Source: Molanna angustata
Taxonomy: Eukaryota; Arthropoda; Insecta; Trichoptera; Molannidae
NCBI GenBank assembly: GCA_963576475.1
Contig: OY754965.1
Span: forward strand, 3,068,331-3,132,330
Length of the DNA stretch: 64,000 nucleotides
Direction: 5' to 3'
Shown one piece after another: positions 1 to 10,560 of this stretch; position 1 is the stretch's first letter, and the number at the start of each line of letters is the position of its first letter. Position numbers and translations under genes: made by a program. Under the pieces are notes generated by a model. It was not told the origin of the DNA. It saw only the letters and a program-made list of their open reading frames with translations, and searched no databases.

Positions 1-201
1 ATCCTCACATTAACGAAAACACAAAGACACCTAATAATTTTTTTCATATACCTACAATTGTATTTTATATGTACTTTTTTATATTTTTTTATGACTTAAA
101 ATGTGTACTTTTGTACTTTATTATTTGTATTTTTTATATTTTTTTGTGCCTTAGATGTTAAGAATTCACGTAGCTGAAATTTATGCTTACTTATTGCCTA
201 G

Positions 202-238
202 TATTACCTCAGAACAGGCTTTGCCTAGTGAGGTAATA
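202..238 (+). other. Covarying stem-loop, copy 1, upstream of an A17 tail
   Basis: The outer stem TATTACCTC pairs with GAGGTAATA (9 bp). Inside it an AGGC/GCCT inner stem closes a TTT loop, with ACAGGC and GCCTAGT as the shared core. An AT-rich stretch ending in a run of 17 A (310-326) follows, which suggests the 3' end of a retroposed element. Related structures occur at 31572-32105, 36378 and 45333 with different outer-stem bases. Confidence 0.55.
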
Positions 239-600
239 AATTCCATTTATATATTTCATGAACAATATTTTATATTTTATTTTATATTGTATTATGGAAA
301 TTAATAAATAAAAAAAAAAAAAAAAAGGTAGGTAGGTACCTAAGTGGGGGTTCACGAAAATTTATCTGGTTTCGATAGTAAAGAACCAAAATGTTGGCTT
401 GGCTTTACCTATAAAAAAATTTCTTAAGATTGAGACGACGCGACGTAACATCTAGTTATAGGTATTTGAAGTTATAAAGTAAAATATTTTATACCTACAC
501 CAATGTCATTTTTTAAACCTATCAACGTCCGCCATTTATACATAAAACATACGCAATAAAAATTACCTAAGTACCTACTTATAGCATAAAAACTACTATA

Positions 601-740
601 TCAACCAAAACAGCCATAATTGAGTGTCGGTGGCGGCCTAATAGTGAGAGCGTGGTGCACGGTGGGGGGCGGCGACAGCTGGTGCAGGGGGCGGGGCCGC
701 GGCACGCCGCCATTGGTCGGAAGCCGGCTGGAGGCGTGGC
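601..740 (-). CDS. Last coding exon (exon 5 of 5 seen) of the large minus-strand gene
   Basis: Read on the minus strand, a CCTCTAG acceptor sits just upstream of 740. The exon opens with two bases (GC) that complete a codon begun by the C ending the previous exon at 6680, giving Arg. It then codes 45 residues rich in Pro, His and Leu (starting HASSRLPTNGG, ending PPPTLNYGCFG) and stops at TGA, 603-601. It is strongly GC-rich against its AT-rich surroundings. The phase match and the clean stop support a real terminal exon. No domain is recognisable. The 3' UTR should lie below 601, but a retroelement-like tail (202-326) sits there and no poly(A) signal can be assigned safely. An alternative frame through the same stretch also stays open, so the reading depends on the phase match with 6680. 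Confidence 0.68.
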
Positions 741-1522
741 CTAGAGGTAGTGGGAGGTGGACAGGTTATATTTGGATATGCAGGAAATTGATGATAATAA
801 TTAATATTATTCGTTAACTAGTTAGGTATGTTGTGATAGTCAAACGTGGAGATTGAATGATTCATAGTTAATAATAGGTAGGTAGGTACATATTCTTTAC
901 AGTAGGTAGGTAAGTATCTACCTAAATGGCCAAAAAAACACCAAGAGGCTAGTAAAAAAATAATTGACCTTATTTAAACTCTTTCTTGCAGCCTTACACC
1001 TTGTGCAAGTGGCAAATCCATTGAAAATAACAATTTTTCCAACAAGTATTAGCACTATGCTGTCCCAAGAATTTAGGAGGTCCTCACGCGCGCTTTTAAG
1101 TATTTTTGGTGCTCGCTTTTTTGTAAATGGCGAAAAAAACAAGGAAATGCCACGCAGCGAGAATTTTTCACTTATCAGTGAAATTTTATTAACTTAGCAA
1201 TAGGTAGGTAATAAAATTTCATGTTTAAATTAACCGAACTATAGTAACTACAAAACATTTGGTTAAGTAGGTACCTATGTGTAACGAAATGTTTTGTACA
1301 CACATAATATTTATTAGGTACTGATAAAAAAGGTTTGGCTAAAACTCAGGTAGCCAGATTTACTTTTTAATTGAAACTGAATACTTACCTACCTACTAAC
1401 CTAAGTTGATAAAGTTTTGCAATAGGTAGGTACCTACTGCAACACTTTACATTATTAGGTCTTGCAAGACCCTTGCATGCTGGTCTTGCAGCGACACATA
1501 CCTACCTACGGTCTTGGTCGTA

Positions 1523-1553
1523 TGATCGTAGGTAGGTACCTACCTACACTACC
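1523..1553. repeat. Representative TAGG/CCTA palindromic tetranucleotide run
   Basis: The run GTAGGTAGGTACCTACCTAC is self-complementary: (GTAG)n meets (CTAC)n across a GTAC centre. Dozens of such runs are scattered through the window, for example near 333-348, 3846-3865, 6496-6514, 24782-24800, 44790-44812, 60255-60275 and 61440-61460. They are listed here once because they recur as short insertions in other features. Confidence 0.8.
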
Positions 1554-1564
1554 TAAATATTAGG

Positions 1565-1680
1565 TATCTATTTAACACGCACCCAATAACAAGTTGCCAC
1601 ATTCTGGAGACATACGATATTAATCGTCTCACAGATCCAGACTGAAAACACAATTAAAAACTGTGTCTCCACCGGGAACC
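1565..1680 (-). repeat. SINE B fragment (tRNA-derived family), body part
   Basis: In minus orientation it carries the body shared with 42350-42590 and 28875-29068: the motif reading CCAGAATGTGGCAACTTGTT on the minus strand, then GGGTGCGTGTTAAAT. The tRNA-like head is truncated near CACCGGGAACCGAA. No coding capacity. Confidence 0.6.
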
Positions 1681-2291
1681 GAAATGAACCACGAACGCCG
1701 ACATACATAGGTACTCAGAGAAAAGAAAGCAGAGAATTGTTTCAATTATCTCAAAGATAAATCCCTTTTGATGTAGATGTAGGTAGGTAACAATTTTTAT
1801 AAAAATTGTTACAAAAAGTTTGAGATATTATAGATAGGGAGATCGGTGTCGAAAGTAACAGGTGTCAATTGTAACAAACGCTCTAAATTCCAAAATATTT
1901 ATTTATTTTGTAAAGGTACAACCACCACCATCTATTTAACTAAACCAAAATCTAACGTTGGACATAATCATAGACATAAAATATATATACCTAGACGGCG
2001 TACCTGATAATTAAAGTGAGTTTAAAATTTTCGCGCGCTTTATTTCTTGGCTGGCAATAAATTGTGGTTTTTCATACATTTTCCCATAACTTTTCCGTTT
2101 TTTTCAATAATATTTCGAATTGGTGATTTTTATTTAGTAAAAGTGGAAATATTTATCAAATAAAGGATATTATTTATTGTTTTCATTAATTTGTTTGTTT
2201 TTTTTTGCATTAATTTATAAATTAGTTATATCACTTTTTGTAAAATGTGTGAAGTTTCTTTTTTGAGTGAAAGCAAACTTTGAAACTTTTA

Positions 2292-2407
2292 GGGCCTTAC
2301 TTACTATTTGAAATACGAGTTTAATCCGATGCCAAGTCAGTTTCAGCCATACAAAAAACTGGGTAAGTATCGGCTTAAACACAAATTGCAAATAGTAAGT
2401 AAGGCCC
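2292..2407. mobile_element. 116-bp MITE, PIF/Harbinger-like, TTA target duplication
   Basis: The ends are inverted: GGGCCTTACTTACTATTTG at the left and CAAATAGTAAGTAAGGCCC at the right. TTA flanks both sides (2289-2291 and 2408-2410). A 3-bp TWA duplication with GGG/GGC termini is typical of PIF/Harbinger miniature elements. It is non-coding and compact, and the two 19-bp ends match perfectly, suggesting a young insertion. Confidence 0.7.
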
Positions 2408-2800
2408 TTAAAGTTTAATAAATAAAGTTATATACCTACGATATTTTTTTACTAGCGATATTTTAGATTATTTACGATCGATATTCATAGTAATAGTTTA
2501 TTTTGGTGCGTGATATTGTCTTTTACTTAAAGTGCCCGTTTCATGTTCTGGATATGGATGTAGGTACCTACTTATCGACACAACAAAGGAGATAATATAC
2601 AAATGCACAGGTAATCATTTTGGTATTTTGAAATTGAAAAATATGAAATAAAACAGATATAGGTTAAGTTAAGATGAAATTATTTTAATAGGTATTAATT
2701 CATAATTAAACTGATTAACTAGGATTTAACAGTTGTTTCTTGGAATGTCAAGAAACAACAGTTGTTGTTTCGTTTCAGAGCTCAATATTTATATAAGTAC

Positions 2801-2870
2801 ATACATACCATCACAAATGGTAACCAGCGACGGGTGTGCAATACCTTATAAAAGGAAGCACCACATACCT
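2801..2870 (-). repeat. LINE 3'-end fragment with ATAC/TATG tail
   Basis: On the minus strand this carries the CACACCCGTCGCTGGTTACC block and ends TGATGGTATGTATG. The same block occurs at 21262-21536, 28531-28815, 47164-47440 and 52683-52927. It is a truncated 3' end with no coding part. Confidence 0.5.
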
Positions 2871-3315
2871 ATAATGGCAGATTTTATAATTACTACAAAG
2901 CATATACCTATTCGCTCACTGTTAAAAATTCAATCTAAATAAATTAAATCACTTAGAATGTTTCTATTAACAAATGAGATAGGTATGTAAAACGGTTAAA
3001 AACTAAAAATTATTTAGAAAGGAATGCAGGAAGGGGCTGTCAAAGGAAAAATCTGTGACATACAAATCGCTTAATCCTTTATCTGATTTTTGCGTAGCTA
3101 CTCGATGTGTTTTCGTAATATTACGCTACTTATACTATTATAAAGTTAATAAAGAAAATATTGGTAAGGCTAAATTAAAATATAACAAACCATAATTGAG
3201 ATTATTGAATACAAAATCACTGAAATTCTTAATGATCCTAGGCATTACTAAAATGTTAATATAACTATCAATAATTACACTGTAAACCGCCCATTATTTT
3301 AGCCTAATATTTTTG

Positions 3316-3536
3316 AAAACTTTCTAGATGACTGTTTTTTATAACTTTGATGTAAAACTAGTTTTTTTCGACAAATAAATCCGAAAACTATTCATATACC
3401 TAAGTCGTTATTCTCTATACAAAAACAATGTTTTCTGCCAACCAAACGTCAAAAGTCCCGCGGAAAAATGACTCACATTCGATTCATACAAAATTTGCTA
3501 ACTACGACATCTAGTATATTATATGAAAACCTATGG
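3316..3536 (+). repeat. Solo arm of the CATAGATTTT inverted-repeat element
   Basis: It matches the right arm of the element at 7482-8676. Shared blocks are the CGACAAATAAATCCGAAAAC type segment, the GTCCCGCGGAAAAATG segment and the terminal AAATTTGCTAACTACGACAT, ending ...CCTATGG. Only one arm is present and no coding capacity is visible. Confidence 0.55.
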
Positions 3537-4819
3537 ACATAATTTCAATCTATGGTCAGTTTGACAATACCGATAAAACGAAGTAAATATATTATTGAAA
3601 GGTCATACATTCGTATCTACCATATCTTATAAGTTATTACCTAAGTGTTTTAATGTGCGTATGTAGGTATTATAAATATTGCTTATTTTCAATGTACATA
3701 CATATTTTAAAGTTATCATCAAACGCTTAAAATAAAGCATAACTTAAAACCAACGTGTCGAAAAGTTGCAGTTGTAACACTTCAGAAGGTGTCAATTGTA
3801 ACATGTTACTATTGACACCTCAATGAAATAATGGATGAATAGGAAGGTAGGTACCTACCTACCTATTTTTTTTTATTAGGTACTTTTAGGTTCCCAGTGA
3901 TAAAAAAATATGAAAACCTATAGAATGGAAGACGAATAAGGGAAGCGCGTCAAAAGAGGTAGGTATTTGTGAATGCAATCGATTTGATTAAAAAAAAACA
4001 GTGTTATTAGAAAAGCGGCCAAAAATTTTGATATAGGTACCTATACCTATCTCCTATCAGCGGAGACATAACTGGCTGTTTAATTATTATCTTAAATGTA
4101 AAACTGTAATGTATAGCTGTTATTATAGTCTCCCAAAAAATTGTAAGTAAGTACATAAAATAAAATAAATAAATAAAAAATATAGGTATGCCACGTATCA
4201 CTTTAGAGATAAAAAGAATTAAATAAAGAAGTATCCGCACCTCAGCATTAGGGTATCAAGCTCATAACAGAGTATTCACGGATGGAAAAGAAATCCTTCA
4301 CTATAACGATACGTAAGTAAGTATGCCAAAATCTACAAGCATCGCGCGAGCAATAAATTTCAATAAACCAACGTTGAGATTTTTTTTCCTGGTGTTGCAA
4401 ATGATGCTCCAATTTATTGACACGAATATTTCCCTAGATAGGTACCATAAATGAACATTATGAACAACCATCTACAACAACAACACTGAAAACAATAGGT
4501 ACCTACCTAATTTAACTAAACTGTTCGGTTACAGATATTTTAGTTAAATAAAGTTTAATCATTAGGTACAACTGTACCCATGGGCAATCTACCTGTTACT
4601 GAATGTAAGTAGGTACTTACCTATCTACCTACCTGTTATTGAATGTTTAGACTAATTTCTACCAAAGTTCTTTGGTTGTTTAGTTTAACAAATTAATATT
4701 TAGTAGTGAATAGCCAAATTATATTTTTTATCATTTAATAAAAATTGTTTAATTGCTGACAGCTACAATAGGTTAAACAAACATCATTTAGTTAAATCAG
4801 CCAAATGTTTGATAGTCAC

Positions 4820-5790
4820 TATAATTATACATACATATATACATACATACCATCACGCCATGTCCCTCACGGGGTAGGCAGAGAGAACCGAACGCCACAT
4901 TTTTCTATCTTGACACGCATTCATCGCCTCATCAACATTCATACATCGTCTCATACATGTACCTACGTCTATTGCTCACACTTCCAACATTTCCGTCTTT
5001 CAAAATTTCGTTCACATGGTCGTGCCATCCCTTTCTTGGGCGTCCCCGACCTCTCATTCCATTCCTTTCCGCTCTGTATATTTTCTTCGTCAGGCGCTCC
5101 TCATTCATTCTCCCCATGTGACCAAACCATCTCAATGTGTTCACTTTCATCCTAGTAATGACATATTTCTTAATCTTACATTCTTTCCTTATCTCCTCGT
5201 TTCTTACCCGGTCTACATCGTTCTATTACAAATCCTTCTTAACGATCTCATTTCAACTGCATTTATTCTGCTTTCGTGCGACTTCTGTCATGTCCAGGTC
5301 TCACTTGCATACGTCAGGGTTGGCACTACGATTGCGTTATGAATGGCAACTTTAGCGTCTCTTGATATGTTGCGATCATTCATAACTGGTCTAAGTGCTC
5401 CATTCACTCTGTTTCCTGCCATAACTCTTCTTTCAATATCCTTATCAGGCCGTCCATTCCGTTGGAACATACCTACTACCCAGATAGACATACTCGTCGA
5501 CTTGTTCAAGCCATTCATTCTCTACTTTTATTTGACACACTGTTCTGCTTTCACTCTTTTCAAAGGCCATTAGGTACCTACCTTTGATTTGCTGGCATTC
5601 ATTTTAAGTCCGTTTTCTATGCATCCTTCATATACCATACTTACAAGATACTGTAACTCTTCCATACTTTCTGCTAACAATACTTTGTCGTCTGCATACA
5701 TCAGATCACGTACTGTTACAGTACTCAGTTTCAGACCCTTACTTTCATACTTAAGGGCTCTTATGCAGAAATCAATGTAGAGATTAAAGT
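4820..5790 (-). pseudogene. LINE reverse transcriptase C-terminal part, frameshifted
   Basis: The minus-strand frames carry, in order, an RT palm stretch with MYADDKVLLAES (about 5680-5750; the YADD catalytic box), a GMFQRNGRPDKDIERRVMAG segment (5288-5518), and a C-terminal LRWFGHMGRMNEERL...GRGRPRKGWHDHVN segment (4932-5150). The pieces lie in different frames, so this is a dead, 5'-truncated copy. Its 3' end reads GGCGTGATGGTATGTATG, with a TATG-type tail near 4820-4860. A second, plus-strand copy of the same family is at 50850-51545. Confidence 0.8.
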
Positions 5791-6009
5791 ACTATAATTA
5801 GGTTGATATTAAAATGAAATAATTTTACCTACTATCAACAAAAAAATTCTTTCAGTGTAAGTAAGTATTAACATAAAAAAATAGGTAGGTAGGTATGTGA
5901 TTTGATCAGTAGGTAAAGCTCTGATATGACTAAAAATATGAATTTTGTTACAACTGATAGGTACCAAATGGGCCCTTAAATATAACTACAAATGATGATG
6001 GGTTTAGAT

Positions 6010-6194
6010 GGGTCGATGGCAGAGCGGTTAGCGCGCTGGGCTAGTAATCCAGTGGTCGCGAGTTCGAATCCTGCCTCGACCGATTTCGTTCACCTATAGC
6101 ACAAGCATTTATGCTTATTTTAGGGAACGTAGGAAGATGTATATGTGCTTGTTTAACAAGGACATATTCATTTTTTTATATAAAAAAAAAAAAA
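6010..6194 (+). mobile_element. SINE A, tRNA-headed SINE, full copy
   Basis: The head folds as a tRNA-like cloverleaf. It has a 5' GGTCGA acceptor strand matched by TCGACC, an A-box TGGCAGAGCGG, an anticodon arm CTGGG-CTAGTAA-TCCAG (anticodon position AGT, Thr-like) and a B-box AGTTCGAATCC. A body of about 110 bp containing AAGCATTTATGCTTATTTTA and AACAAGGACATATTCA follows, ending in an A run. A nearly identical copy lies at 57417-57603. The tail rules out an ordinary tRNA gene. Confidence 0.85.
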
Positions 6195-6679
6195 TGAGCT
6201 TTCTATACAATATATTAGGTCGTCGTACACTACTGCATGCGGTCATGGTCTTGCAAGCCTCGTATAAGACTTTTGCTCATCACTAAAGCGATGCGCAACG
6301 AAAATTTCCTACGCATATCACATTGGAGGGAATGGTTGAAGGAACAACAAACAACTGGCAGAAAGCGTCCTCGCCGGGATTAGGTACCTACCTATCTAGG
6401 ACAGATGTGATACAGAGCTGAAGACTGAGCGGAGTGGGGGAAGAGATGCATCGCTTTGCTAACAACCAATCTACAAGATTGAAACCAAATACGTAGGTAC
6501 CTACCTACCTACCTACTTACTAACTTCATACAGAACACAAAATCTGAATAATATGCGTATCAAAAAATAAAAAACAAGTCACGTTGATAAACATGTGATT
6601 GCGTCCGATGCACGCAGTATGTGTAGTGTAGTGTAGTGTGCGGTAATGTATTGTGTTGTGTTGTGTTGTGTGTACTCAC

Positions 6680-6796
6680 GTGGATACTGCCATGCGGAGG
6701 GAGGGGCGGGAGGAGCCTGCTGCTGGGGGAGGGGCCAGGAGGGAGGCGGGTCCTCGCCGCTCACCCCTACCACCGCCAGACCGCCACCCACCACAT
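6680..6796 (-). CDS. Exon 4 of the large minus-strand gene
   Basis: Minus-strand acceptor TTTGTTTCCAG lies just above 6796 and donor C|GTGAGT just below 6680. The 117-bp exon starts with AT, which completes GAT (Asp) with the G ending the exon at 29525, and ends with C, which joins GC at 740. In this frame it codes VVGGGLAVVGVSGED followed by a Pro/Gln-rich segment (PPPSWPLPQQQAPPAPPS) and AWQYP. Its length is a multiple of three and both borders are phase 1, so it could be skipped without breaking the frame. There is no folded-domain signature; low-complexity linkers of this type are usual in transcriptional regulators. GC content rises abruptly within the exon borders. Confidence 0.78.
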
Positions 6797-7780
6797 CTGG
6801 AAACAAAATAATATCATATGAAACTTCAGTCAGCATACCATATATACCAGTCCTCTTCCTACACCTGTCCAACGGCATACGGTAGAGAGGGACGGAGCGA
6901 TACGAAACGACCGATGTAGGAAGGAAGCCACGACGAAGGCCAAGACTGTTCATTTTGATTTCTCGCGTTGCGCTAGGTGGCCGCTCGTCGTTTCTGCGCT
7001 CCTGATACAATTATCTCGAATGTTTTCCGCTTTTTTTAACCATTTTGTCGGGCCGAAAATGTCGGCATCGTTAAATGCGCGGGTACTCTTATTTGTTCAT
7101 ACTTAGTTATATACATAAACAGTTAAAAAAATACGAATAGCTTTTTTCACTTAACTAGGTACTACTTACCTTAATTGAACTATATTTAGGTGTTTTATAA
7201 GTAGGTAGGTACAAGATAGATATGTATGTAGGTAGGTAGATACAAAGGATCACCTATAAATTTATTTATTCATATATATTATTCTATTTATTGGATATAG
7301 GTATATACCTAATATATTATTCGACATAATATTAACTATAATATAAACTAAAATATTTTGAAGTGAAATTAAGACATTTTACTTGATCTGAAATATATAA
7401 AATCTAAGTCTAAAATAATGCAAAAGTATGCATAGGTACTTACATAATTATTAGTTAGGTATACCTACTAGTTTACTCATGCCATAGATTTTTATTATAA
7501 TATACTTAATGTCGTAGTTAGCAAATTTTATATGAATCCAAGTGATGCATGCATCTTTCCGGAGGATTTTTGATGTTTTGGTTTGCTAACCACATCGTTT
7601 TTCTATAGAGAATAATGACTAGTGTGAATTATTTTCGGATTTATTTGTCGAAAATAACACTTTGTTTATTAAGATTATTGTTTGTTGAGAACAGTTATCT
7701 TAGATGTGTTAAAATGTAAGGAATACTGAAATATGTTGCCAACCAAAACGTCAAACGCGCGATAATTCCATGACTCCACT

Positions 7781-7838
7781 TTTCATTCACGAAAACGGCG
7801 CTATATAAATCATCCAAGTTTATTATTATTATTATTTG
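7781..7838 (+). repeat. CR1-like LINE 3' end with ATT tail
   Basis: It contains ACGGCGCTATATAAATCATC followed by (TTA)n. The same terminal block ends the LINE fragment at 43518-44030 and recurs near 17350, 49870 and (minus strand) 60585. Confidence 0.6.
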
Positions 7839-7853
7839 CACGGAATTATCCAA

Positions 7854-8440
7854 ACACATGAGATCCAACTGTCGATAGCGATAGTACCTATGTAGGTAGG
7901 TACCTATTTAGAAGAATACCTACCAAACTATAAAACAATAAACCCAAATTATTGAATTTTTTAAGATATTTTGTTTTCTATACAAAACATGTAGGTACCT
8001 ACTTACTTATGTATGTAAGGATACGATAGTAAGTACGTAGGTAGGTACTTATGGAGGTCAGCCTTTTGTTCCTACCCAGAATATGAAAACTGCATGATGG
8101 TAGGTAGGTAGGTAGGTATGTATCTACCTACCTATGTTTTGAGTCCCCGTAATTATGTGTGTTATTGTTTAGATACCTATTGTATGAAACAATGTCGTCA
8201 ATCAATTCAATTTTTATAAAATATCAAAATTTGTTAAAAAAAGTTTGAGATGAAGTTAGGTAGGTACCTACCTACTACTATTTACAATGTTAATATTTTT
8301 TATAGAAAATTCAATTATCTAGTTGTGGTGTTCCGGCGTTGTTTGTTGTTTTTCTTAGTAAAAAATATTTGAGAAACTCTGTAAATTATTAAAAATATTA
8401 AATTTGATATTTTGTATTTGTCTATAGGTATATTTTACCA
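7854..8440 (+). repeat. Solo arm of the foldback family
   Basis: It starts ACACATGAGATCCAACTGTC and follows the same order of blocks as the arm at 30398-31445: the TGTCGATAGCGATAGTA start, AAATTATTGAAT, TTTTGTTTTCTATACAAAAC, then ...CCCAGAATATGAAAACTGCA. Several TAGG/CCTA runs are inserted relative to the 30-kb copy. Confidence 0.6.
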
Positions 8441-8889
8441 TTTCAACACTTCCTAGATAACTGTTCTCTAAATCTTAATGAACAAAGCGTTTTTTATTCC
8501 GACAAGTAAATCCGAAAACAATTCACATTACCTAGTCGTTATTCTTTATAGAAAAACGATGTGGTCTGCCCACCTTGTTGTCTAAAGTCCCGCGGAAAAA
8601 TGCCTCATTTCGATTCATACAAAATTTGCTAACTACGACATCTAGTAGGGACCTATTATTATATGAAAATCTATGGGATAGGTAAATATAGGAACCTATA
8701 GGTGTATGTAGGTACCTACCAATCTAATTTAAACAAGGTACATAGGTACATACCTTTACTGTGTTATAATTTCCTGATACCTCCTTTGATCTTCTACCAC
8801 ATGTCATATGTCATAAACACATCCAAGATTGCTAGGTACCTACTTAATTCATTTTAGTAGGTACCTAGCCTACAATTACTTACGTTATA

Positions 8890-9330
8890 TTTCCAAAAGC
8901 AACGACTATTTTTATATTTATTGGGATATTTATTACAGAACGTCTGTAATCTTCATTCACAATCTCAAAAAATATGATCGAGTTTGGACTTGTAGAAATC
9001 TACTTCGTTGGCCAAAGATACGAGATCGTTGTAACATCCATCTACTGTCATTAGGTACTTTATAAAGATTATTTATAACCCCCCATTCAACACAATATTT
9101 AAAAAAATAACGTCGTTTTTCTGTGAAACTACGATCTACCGATTCGATCTGCTGAACATACCTACAACACTAGCTATCCCTGTTCACAATATAGAAGTTT
9201 TCAGCTCTTCTATTCAAGTACAATCAGCTAGTCTATGGAATGGTCTAAATGATGAAGTTATGTCATCTCAATCCATACAAATACTCAAAGGTAAACAAAA
9301 AAAATATTGGACAAATATTCCTGTATATTC
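8890..9330 (+). pseudogene. LINE C-terminal fragment (jockey/CR1-type tail), frameshifted
   Basis: A plus-strand frame reads YDRVWTCRNLLRWPKIRDRC (about 8973-9033), resembling the conserved tail segment R..L.WLPI..R. A second frame carries SASLWNGLNDEVMSSQSIQI (about 9227-9286), resembling the LWN.LP.EV..S.S...FK end of non-LTR polyproteins. The two parts are in different frames with stops between them, so the copy is decayed. Confidence 0.5.
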
Positions 9331-9839
9331 CTTCTATAACCTTCCGTACCTTCCTTTTACTCATTGCTATGTGATGTGTTATTTTTTACTCAAATAAACC
9401 CGCTTTTGAGCACTTGCTGTAGGTATATCAATAAATAAAACAAATTTCAGAATATCGGTTGTAAATTAACTTCAGCTTAAGGTAGAGGTAATTAGTAAAT
9501 TAAATAGTATAAAAACATATCCTCTGTGACGAAATCTACTAAATATTATGAAATGATATTTCCCAACACTATGAAAAGGTTATATCGATATGTAATAAAA
9601 ACTTTATGGGCACCTCATCCAAGGAATCCAAATTCCATAAATCTAAACCAAGTGACGGTACATTTCATTTCCCGCCAAGATTCTATTCATTCGGACAGGG
9701 CAGCAGACATCGCACTAAAATACCTCCTCCCAACACTCAGGAGTACACTTTATCTTAATTCCACGACAGCAATAAAAAGGGTTTAAACAAAAAAAGATTT
9801 AGAAGCACTGCACGACATATTAAATGCTACACTTTTACT

Positions 9840-10560
9840 TATGCCCAATGTTTTCAATGATCACGCGGCAGTCGTAATTCATTGTGGACGATAAATCCCT
9901 CGCGGTAACTCACGTGCGGTTTCCCTCTCGATCACGTTACGTTGCATATAGCGCCGTCCCTCTTTGAACGCGAGGGAACTCGGAGTGCATTCGCTGCTAT
10001 AAAATACCTCTTCGGTCAATATGCGTCCCTGGTAACCGGACGAGAGGTGGAAATCACTTTTGCCGTCAACCATTTTGCGTAGGGTGAGAAAAATGGAAAA
10101 TAAATTCAATAAACAAACCACCGCCGGTGTCGTATTATTTGTAAAGTTGATTGCACAAACGACAAGGGTGAAGTCGGCGAAAATTTGTCACGTTGAAGTA
10201 AAATAGCAGGTGCATACAACTATAACTCACGCATTATGCGCAACAACCTCCTACAATAGATAGATATTGGATTGCACACGCGGCTGCGTCTATTTAATGC
10301 TAGAAGCGTGTGGCCTGGTCTGGTTCTGGTCGCTTCGGTGCAATATGGCATAAGCTCTGCTCTGCTATACTCCGTCTGTCCGTCGCATAACGACACTTCT
10401 TATTTATAGTGATGTTGTTATTCAAAGCCTCTTCTTTAGAGATGCACATCTTGATGACAGACCATCGCCGGCGGATGTCTCGTTCATAGAAGGGCCAACA
10501 AATTTATTTCGTGTATCTCAAAGCGCTCGCCGTTAAAACAAATTTGAATAAAGACAACGG
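9840..10560. other. GC-richer, low-repeat intronic stretch; possible regulatory sequence
   Basis: This stretch lacks the TAGG runs and repeat families that fill its surroundings and is visibly richer in CG dinucleotides (for example TCGATCACGTTACG and GAACGCGAGGGAACTC). A minus-strand frame of about 80 codons (10121-9879) is open, but no splice site pair links it to the phase-1 gene. I favour a conserved non-coding block, perhaps an enhancer; a lost exon is the alternative. Confidence 0.3.

Larger units (their letters stand above)
741..6679 (-). other. Intron 4 of the large minus-strand gene (5.9 kb), repeat-filled
   Basis: It runs from GTGAGT after 6680 to CTCTAG before 740, interrupting the codon after its first base (phase 1). 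Inside are a SINE fragment (about 1565-1680), a 116-bp MITE (2292-2407), a MITE arm (3316-3536), LINE remnants (2801-2870 and 4820-5790) and a tRNA-SINE (6010-6194). The remainder is AT-rich DNA peppered with TAGG/CCTA runs, with no further exon that I can support. Confidence 0.65.
7482..8676. mobile_element. Element with about 230-bp inverted arms, nested insertions inside
   Basis: The left arm (about 7482-7715) starts CCATAGATTTTTATTATAAT and carries GTCGTAGTTAGCAAATTTT. The right arm (about 8443-8676) is its inverted, diverged copy ending ...ATGAAAATCTATGG. Between them lie a CR1-like LINE 3' end (7781-7838) and an arm of the foldback family (7854-8440). The short hairpin at 13049-13149 shares the same termini and has an 8-bp duplication, which suggests a hAT-type origin. 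No transposase is visible. Confidence 0.5.

Noticed and set aside
1523..1553. Telomeric TTAGG repeats
   Set aside because: The runs are the 4-mer TAGG and often switch to the complementary CCTA; no TTAGG pentamer array is seen.
6010..6082. tRNA gene
   Set aside because: It is the head of a SINE: body and A tail follow and near-identical copies exist; two stem positions are also mismatched.
9526..9786. 86-codon plus-strand frame as a gene
   Set aside because: No recognisable motif, no promoter or splice context, and it lies directly after a decayed LINE end; length is within chance expectation.
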